Below, in pieces: positions 1 through 3,634 of a DNA stretch of 5,301 nucleotides. This DNA comes from Candidatus Coatesiibacteriota bacterium. GTDB lineage: Bacteria > RBG-13-66-14 > B26-G2. The notes under the pieces were generated by a model that was not told the origin of the DNA, did no database searches, and worked only from the letters and a program-made list of their open reading frames with translations. Position 1 is the stretch's first letter, and each line of letters opens with the position of its first letter. The DNA lies in the NCBI GenBank assembly GCA_003647715.1, contig QMNJ01000114.1:1-5301 (forward strand). Direction: 5' to 3'. Made by a program: the position numbers and the translations under genes.

Positions 1-50
1 ATCTTTATTACACCCTCAAATGCGGCATTCTTTTCAACATCCGGACCCAT
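1..50 (-). CDS. Possible N-terminal fragment of a divergent gene, unknown product
   Basis: Reading leftward from an ATG at 50-48, the frame stays open to the window edge and gives 16 residues, MGPDVEKNAAFEGVIK. This is far too short to assign a family. Support comes mainly from context: a good minus-strand promoter (TTGAGA, 17-bp spacer, GATAAT) lies just upstream and would start transcription near position 73, about 23 nt before this ATG. No strong Shine-Dalgarno sequence is visible, only AAAAG next to the start. The other nearby minus-strand ATG (40-38) hits a stop within 12 codons. It could equally be non-coding, so this is a tentative partial call. Confidence 0.3.
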   Translation of the reverse strand, partial: MGPDVEKNAAFEGVIK

Positions 51-122
51 CTTTTACATATTCAAAAATTAGACGCAATATTATCAACATATTTCTACGA
101 CTTCTCAACATACTTGACAACA
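31..122. repeat. Four direct repeats resembling DnaA boxes
   Basis: Four related 9-mers lie in the same orientation: TTTTCAACA (31-39), TTATCAACA (81-89), TTCTCAACA (102-110) and TTGACAACA (114-122). All are followed by T, so the minus strand reads ATGTTGANAA for the first three and ATGTTGTCAA for the fourth. The second copy differs from the classical DnaA box TTATCCACA at one position. The second and third are 21 bp apart, about two helical turns. A further loose match, TTTTACATA, lies at 52-60. The repetition is seen directly; DnaA binding is inferred. Copies two to four also contain core promoter elements, so part of the similarity could come from that. Confidence 0.5.
80..108 (-). promoter_or_regulatory. 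Leftward sigma-70-type promoter
   Basis: On the minus strand, TTGAGA (108-103; 5/6 to consensus) is followed after exactly 17 bp by GATAAT (85-80; 5/6). Transcription would start near 73 and run leftward out of the window. Both hexamers lie within DnaA-box-like repeats (copies at 102-110 and 81-89), so a protein bound there would block this promoter. The prediction rests on sequence match only. Confidence 0.45.
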
Positions 123-141
123 TATAGATACACTTTATACT
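114..141 (+). promoter_or_regulatory. Promoter for dnaN-recF
   Basis: A perfect -35 TTGACA (114-119), a 16-bp spacer and a -10 TATACT (136-141; 5/6) give the best rightward promoter before dnaN. The start would be near 148, leaving an AT-rich leader of about 118 nt. The -35 is part of the fourth DnaA-box-like repeat (114-122), which would suit DnaA-linked control of clamp synthesis. A weaker alternative (TTGCAA at 170-175) lacks a good -10. Confidence 0.55.
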
Positions 142-252
142 CGTTATATTATCTTTACAATCTAAAATATTGCAACTTTTCCCCAAATTATATTACTATT
201 TATATCTTATTATTATATATTAAAATACCAAATGGAATTTGTAGATTATTAT

Positions 253-258
253 AGGAGG
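253..258 (+). promoter_or_regulatory. dnaN ribosome binding site
   Basis: AGGAGG is a full Shine-Dalgarno core, eight bases before the TTG at 267. It fixes the dnaN start at this TTG despite the weak initiation codon. Confidence 0.85.
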
Positions 259-266
259 GAAAAGAG

Positions 267-1364
267 TTGGAGATAATCTGTGAAAGGGAAAAACTTGCTG
301 AAGACATAGGTCTGGTCCAGAGTGCTGTATCGCCGAGGTCACCTATGCCCATATTGAGCAATATGCTCTTACGGGCGGAGAATGGTATGATAGACCTGAT
401 AGGGACGGACCTGGATATATACCTGTGGAAGTGCACGGATGGGGAGATAGTGGAAGATGGCAGCATTACTGTGCCATCGAGGAAGTTGTCGGAGATAGTA
501 AGGGGGTTTCAATCAAGCGGAAGTATAAATTTGAAGACAGACGGGCTCTCTTTGAAGATATCGTATGAGAAGGCGGAATTTCGTCTTCAGGGCATATCGC
601 CAGAGGAATACCCGGTGTTTCCAAAGATTGATGGTGCTGTGGATGTTGAGATAGACGGTAGTATTGTGAAGACCATGATGAAGGAGACGGTATTTGCGGT
701 TAGTGAAGATGAGACAAGGTATGCATTAAATGGAATTAGTTTTCAGATTGAGGGTAATCGTTTGGTTACGGTGGCAACAGACGGATATATGCTTGCATAT
801 AAACATAGTGATATAGATGAGACCATTGAGGGAATCGTTGATGTGATAATACCAACCAGGGCGGCACAGGAATTGATTAAGATTATTGAGGATGAGGAAA
901 AGGTTAAGGTTAGTTTTGGTGAGAAATATGTTTTGTGGCAGATGAGGCAGGGGTACCTGGCTTCAAGGTTGGTGGAGGGGAAATTTCCCAACTACAGAAG
1001 TGCTATTCCAGAAAAATTCAACTACAAATTGGTGCTAAATAGGGCTCAGTTTCTTGACAAGGTTAATCTGGTATCTATGATTGCGGATGAGAGGACAAAT
1101 CAGATAATGCTTGAGGTAGCACCCGGGCTTATAACCATAAGGGCGGAGTCACCTGAGATGGGTGAGGGAAGCGACCAGATGGATGTTGAATATGATGGCG
1201 AGAAGTTCACTGTTGCATATAATGCCAATCTACTCAAGGAGGTTTTAAAGTCATTCTCTGACGACCTCCTACAGTATGAGTTGGTTGACCCCATTAGACA
1301 CGGTAAGTTCTCTCCGCCTGGAGCAGACGACCATTTCTGCATAATAATGCCTATGAAGGTATAA
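267..1364 (+). CDS. dnaN: DNA polymerase III subunit beta (sliding clamp)
   Basis: This is the ring-shaped clamp that holds DNA polymerase III on DNA and docks many replication and repair proteins. The 365-residue length matches the family (E. coli 366). Family landmarks are TDLDIYL (47-53) in domain 1, FAVSEDETRYALNGI (143-157) and ATDGYMLA (170-177) in domain 2, and SRLVEGKFPNY (233-243) leading into domain 3. The C-terminus IIMPMKV (359-365) is the usual MPM-R/K-L/V tail that forms part of the partner-binding groove. The family's usual GHRLA motif reads GYMLA here (173-177), an uncommon variation in the groove. The start is TTG, set by a perfect AGGAGG. recF follows after 56 bp, as in many origin-proximal clusters. 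Strong G over C and frequent ATA (Ile) and AGG (Arg) codons mark its composition. Confidence 0.97.
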   Translation: MEIICEREKLAEDIGLVQSAVSPRSPMPILSNMLLRAENGMIDLIGTDLDIYLWKCTDGEIVEDGSITVPSRKLSEIVRGFQSSGSINLKTDGLSLKISYEKAEFRLQGISPEEYPVFPKIDGAVDVEIDGSIVKTMMKETVFAVSEDETRYALNGISFQIEGNRLVTVATDGYMLAYKHSDIDETIEGIVDVIIPTRAAQELIKIIEDEEKVKVSFGEKYVLWQMRQGYLASRLVEGKFPNYRSAIPEKFNYKLVLNRAQFLDKVNLVSMIADERTNQIMLEVAPGLITIRAESPEMGEGSDQMDVEYDGEKFTVAYNANLLKEVLKSFSDDLLQYELVDPIRHGKFSPPGADDHFCIIMPMKV

Positions 1365-1420
1365 GCAAGCATAGAAACTGAGGAATAGTCAGTGAATGTT
1401 AGATTATCGGGATTTGAGAA

Positions 1421-2527
1421 TTGTATCTGAAATATCTCAGGTTGTATCAGTTCAGAAATTTCAATGAGTTAGAGTTTGAACCAACTCAAGATGTGAACAT
1501 CATAGTGGGTAGAAACGGCATTGGGAAGACCAATCTGCTGGAGGCGATTGGATATCTGAGTAGTTTGAGGTCACACAGGGCATCCACCGATAGAACGCTA
1601 ATGATGTTAGGTAAAGATGAGTTCAGCGTGAGGGGGATTGCATCGTCTGAACTCGGTAATGTTGATGTAAGGATTGATTACTTTCAGGAGAGGGGAAGGC
1701 GAGTAGGTTATCTTGATGGAAACAGGGTTGACCGGCTCATAGATATGGTGGGTAGGATTCCATCGGTATTATTCTCGCCGGAGGATTTGAATTTCGTGAG
1801 AGGGGCGCCTTCTGAGAGGAGGCGTGTGATAGACATTTTTATATCACAATTAGACCGTGAATACCTTGAGGCGCTATCAAGATATAATGCCACTCTTTCC
1901 CAGAGGAATGCACTTTTGAAGGTGATACAGAGCGGTGGTGCGGAGGTTGGTCAACTTGAGGTATGGGATGATGGTATCATCAGGTATGGCAAAGAGATTG
2001 TGGAGAGACGGGCTGAGTGGATTGGCGGACTTTCTAAGGTGGCGTCAAGGTTCTATAGGGATGTTACAGGTGGAGAGCAGGAACTCAATCTGGTTTATGA
2101 GCCCTCCTTGGAAGTCGGGAATGATGCGGGTATTGGTATTGGGGAGAGGTTGAACAGTGTCAGGGAAGACGATATAAGATACGGTTTCACAACAGTAGGT
2201 CCGCATCGTGATGACTTTAAGTTTCTCCTCGGTGATATTAGGGCAAGTCAGGTCGCCAGTCAGGGGCAGACAAGGTTGATGGCGATTGCATTTCGTCTTG
2301 CGCAGTCAAAGATGATGGGCGACTATTTAGGAGAGCGCCCCATACTTCTACTTGATGATATGGGCAGTGAACTGGACCTAACGCATCTGTCAGAGGCGTT
2401 CAGGTTAATACCTGAGAAAGGTCAGGTGTTCGTGACGACAACAAGAGAGGACCTTGCACCCATAATAAGCGGGGAGGTGACCTTCTGGAGGTTCAGTGAT
2501 AGTGGGATTGTGGAGATGAAAAGTTGA
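1421..2527 (+). CDS. recF: DNA replication and repair protein RecF
   Basis: RecF is an SMC/Rad50-like ATPase that works with RecO and RecR to load RecA at gapped or stalled replication sites. At 368 residues it has family length. The opening MYLKYLRLYQFRNF is typical. Walker A is GRNGIGKT (30-37), the RecF motif VGPHRDDF is at 259-266, the ABC signature region SQGQTRLMAIAFRLAQ is at 280-295, Walker B ILLLDD is at 308-313, and the D-loop GSELD is at 315-319. All ATPase parts are present. The TTG at 1421 is the earliest possible start, because an in-frame TGA lies at 1415-1417. No good Shine-Dalgarno sequence precedes it, so expression may depend on coupling to upstream translation. It probably shares the dnaN transcript. 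The downstream neighbour is convergent, not gyrB as in many genomes. Confidence 0.96.
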   Translation: MYLKYLRLYQFRNFNELEFEPTQDVNIIVGRNGIGKTNLLEAIGYLSSLRSHRASTDRTLMMLGKDEFSVRGIASSELGNVDVRIDYFQERGRRVGYLDGNRVDRLIDMVGRIPSVLFSPEDLNFVRGAPSERRRVIDIFISQLDREYLEALSRYNATLSQRNALLKVIQSGGAEVGQLEVWDDGIIRYGKEIVERRAEWIGGLSKVASRFYRDVTGGEQELNLVYEPSLEVGNDAGIGIGERLNSVREDDIRYGFTTVGPHRDDFKFLLGDIRASQVASQGQTRLMAIAFRLAQSKMMGDYLGERPILLLDDMGSELDLTHLSEAFRLIPEKGQVFVTTTREDLAPIISGEVTFWRFSDSGIVEMKS

Positions 2528-2540
2528 TATTTATCTGGGA

Positions 2541-2960
2541 TTATCTTTTATTCTTTTTAAGGCATTCCCTACAGATACCATAGAAATATATATGGGCGCG
2601 TTCTATTGAATGTCCATCAATTGTGTCATTTGTAAAAGGTTGTATTGGTAAATCGTATATGTCGTAAATCTTTTGGCATTCCCGGCATAGAAAGTGGTCG
2701 TGGGGTTTTCTAACTATGTCGTAGTGGGTCTTATCTTTATCAATATGCAATTCGTTTACTATTCCTGCTTTGGTAAACAGGTGGAGCGTATTATAGATTG
2801 TGGCGAAAGATAATATTGCTTCATCTGAGATCTCACTATAGATCTGGTCTGCGGTGGGGTGCTCGTTGGTTCTGATAAGGTATTCTAAAATCTTCACCCT
2901 CTGTATGGTGATGGGGATATTATGTTCTTTCAATATAACTCTCGGGTCAGGTTTTACCAT
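2541..2960 (-). CDS. perR: Fur-family transcriptional regulator, PerR-like (peroxide sensor)
   Basis: This is a 139-residue metal-dependent repressor of the Fur family. The N-terminal winged helix includes the recognition segment SFATIYNTLHLF (51-62). The C-terminal dimerisation domain has two CREC motifs (92-95, 130-133), the usual structural zinc site. The five regulatory-metal ligands of Bacillus PerR have counterparts at near-identical spacing: H34, D81, H87, H89 and D100. The aspartate at the last position is the residue that separates PerR from Fur, which has glutamate. In PerR, iron-catalysed oxidation of the two key histidines releases DNA and turns on peroxide defence genes; that activity is inferred here. 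The gene converges on recF, with 13 bp between stops. No Shine-Dalgarno sequence precedes the ATG, and a promoter -10 lies only 9 bp away. Fur-family membership is near certain and PerR subtype is likely. Confidence 0.92.
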   Translation of the reverse strand: MVKPDPRVILKEHNIPITIQRVKILEYLIRTNEHPTADQIYSEISDEAILSFATIYNTLHLFTKAGIVNELHIDKDKTHYDIVRKPHDHFLCRECQKIYDIYDLPIQPFTNDTIDGHSIERAHIYFYGICRECLKKNKR

Positions 2961-2964
2961 ATCG

Positions 2965-2979
2965 TTGTAATTATAACAA
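2965..2979. promoter_or_regulatory. PerR-box-like operator upstream of the perR-like gene
   Basis: TTGTAATTATAACAA is a 7-1-7 inverted repeat with six of seven arm pairs complementary. It matches the Bacillus Per box TTATAATNATTATAA at 12 positions, counting the free centre as a match. It covers the -10 of the perR-like gene's promoter and ends 5 bp before its start codon, where bound repressor would block transcription. Autoregulation is inferred. Confidence 0.6.
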
Positions 2980-2998
2980 TTTCAAAACAATATATTAA
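2970..2998 (-). promoter_or_regulatory. Promoter of the perR-like gene, probably giving a leaderless mRNA
   Basis: The minus strand has a perfect -10 TATAAT (2975-2970) with TTAATA (2998-2993; 4/6) 17 bp upstream. Only 9 bp separate the -10 from the ATG, so transcription should start within a few bases of the start codon. This agrees with the absence of a Shine-Dalgarno sequence. Confidence 0.55.
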
Positions 2999-3016
2999 GG
3001 ATTATTTAAGAAAGCA

Positions 3017-3045
3017 TTGATTTGTAATTGTCTATTATTTAGAAT
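3017..3045 (+). promoter_or_regulatory. Promoter for tRNA-Ala and SRP RNA
   Basis: TTGATT (3017-3022; 4/6), a 17-bp spacer and TAGAAT (3040-3045; 5/6) predict a start near 3052, only about 3 nt before the tRNA. It is divergent from the perR-like gene's promoter, within a 94-bp AT-rich intergenic stretch. Confidence 0.55.
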
Positions 3046-3054
3046 ATATGTCGT

Positions 3055-3127
3055 GGGGCAGTGGCTCAGTTGGGAGAGCGCATCCCTCGCACGGATGAGG
3101 TCGGCGGTTCGAATCCGCTCTGCTCCA
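3055..3127 (+). tRNA. tRNA-Ala (anticodon CGC)
   Basis: The 73-nt sequence folds fully as a cloverleaf. The acceptor is GGGGCAG/CTGCTCC with a single G-U at pair 3-70, the hallmark of alanine tRNA identity. The D stem is GCTC/GAGC, the anticodon stem CATCC/GGATG with loop CTCGCAC (anticodon CGC at 3088-3090), and the T arm GGCGG-TTCGAAT-CCGCT. The discriminator is A. The 3' CCA is not encoded (the following bases are CTG) and must be added by tRNA nucleotidyltransferase. It reads GCG codons. The SRP RNA begins about 10 nt later, so both probably come from one precursor. Confidence 0.96.
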
Positions 3128-3137
3128 CTGAAAAGGT

Positions 3138-3414
3138 TGCGGTCGTGCTAGGCGGGGAGCCAGCGGTGCCCTGTACCCGCAATCCGCTACAGCGGGGCTT
3201 AATTCCCAACCCTAGGCTCTGTTGTCTCAGGATATACCAGCCATAAGCGGCGTTGATGGTCAGGTCCTGTGCAACGGAAGGTCGCTAAACCCCGTCAGGA
3301 CCGGAAGGTAGCAGCGGTAGGCGTTCTCTTGCGTGTGCCGCAGGGCAACCTGACCGGAGTCGGCTGTGACTGTGACGCCCGGGACAAACGGCCAAAGGTG
3401 GGTGCACGACCGCA
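3138..3414 (+). ncRNA. ffs: Signal recognition particle RNA, large bacterial type with Alu domain
   Basis: This RNA scaffolds the SRP, which with Ffh (SRP54) targets nascent membrane and secreted proteins to the translocon. The ends are set by an 11-bp terminal helix, TGCGGTCGTGC (3138-3148) with GCACGACCGCA (3404-3414). The Alu domain follows: helix 3 (GCGG 3163-3166 with CCGC 3177-3180), helix 4 (CCGC 3184-3187, loop TACA, GCGG 3192-3195), and closing TAGG/CCTA (3149-3152, 3211-3214). The long helix 5 includes GGTCAGGT (3258-3265) with ACCTGACC (3348-3355). The apical helix 8 at about 3294-3317 has the universal GTCAGGACCGGAAGGTAGCAG signature with a GGAA loop, the Ffh-binding site. The length of about 277 nt matches the Bacillus/Thermotoga-like large form, not the short E. 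coli 4.5S form. No terminator follows, so read-through toward dnaX is possible. Confidence 0.93.
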
Positions 3415-3541
3415 TACAACTCGGTTCCAAACGGCTTCGAAAATTGAATGCTTAAATCCCACGCTTTGCCCTATTGGGGTTCGCAAGCACTTCCCACAGC
3501 CTTTTTGATAGAATGCGCAATTTCAGGTGCAGCTGACGCTA

Positions 3542-3577
3542 CGACAAACTCCGTCTTTGAAGATTCGGAGTTTGTTG
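3542..3577. repeat. Near-perfect palindrome / hairpin in the dnaX leader
   Basis: CGACAAACTCCG (3542-3553) pairs with CGGAGTTTGTTG (3566-3577) over 12 bp with a single G-T pair; the inner 10 bp are perfect. The 12-nt middle can add a small TCT/AGA stem. No T-run follows on either strand, so it is not a standard terminator. It lies in the 220-nt stretch between the SRP RNA (ends 3414) and dnaX (starts 3635), where I see no gene and no convincing promoter. It could be a leader hairpin or a copy of a dispersed palindromic repeat. Confidence 0.6.
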
Positions 3578-3634
3578 CTCAAAATTCACTGAGACTTAGT
3601 CAACAATACCGAAAGCAACCTAAAGAGCCAAAAG

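Larger units (their letters stand above)
31..240. other. Candidate replication origin (oriC) or DnaA-controlled intergenic region
   Basis: Bases 1-240 are about 74% AT, with an especially AT-rich stretch around 183-232 that could serve as an unwinding element beside the DnaA-box-like repeats at 31-122. C outnumbers G 49 to 14 on the + strand here, whereas dnaN just to the right is strongly G-rich (for example 21 G to 5 C in 661-720). Such a switch in strand bias at an AT-rich region next to dnaN is typical of bacterial origins. No dnaA gene is visible and the boxes are non-canonical, so this remains a hypothesis. Confidence 0.4.

Noticed and set aside
200..466. 88-residue minus-strand frame over the dnaN start
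   Set aside because: It is antisense to the well-supported dnaN coding sequence, with no recognisable product.
1935..2153. 72-residue + strand frame inside recF
   Set aside because: It is an alternative-frame shadow of recF, whose own frame is unbroken and carries all family motifs.
2528..2575. T-rich stretch between the recF and perR-like stop codons as a terminator
   Set aside because: No stable hairpin precedes the T-run on the + strand, and none with a T-run is seen on the minus strand.
3061..3246. 61-residue open frame on the + strand
   Set aside because: It starts inside the tRNA-Ala gene and runs through the SRP RNA Alu domain; the structured RNAs fully explain the sequence.
3470..3506. 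CCC-TATT-GGG hairpin and TTTTT as an SRP RNA terminator
   Set aside because: The stem is only three to four pairs with a bulge, and the T-run begins about 18 bases after it.
3269..3508. Open frames on both strands (3269-3508 + and 3295-3486 -)
   Set aside because: They overlie the SRP RNA helix 8 and 5 region, which is conserved as RNA; there is no ribosome site or recognisable protein.
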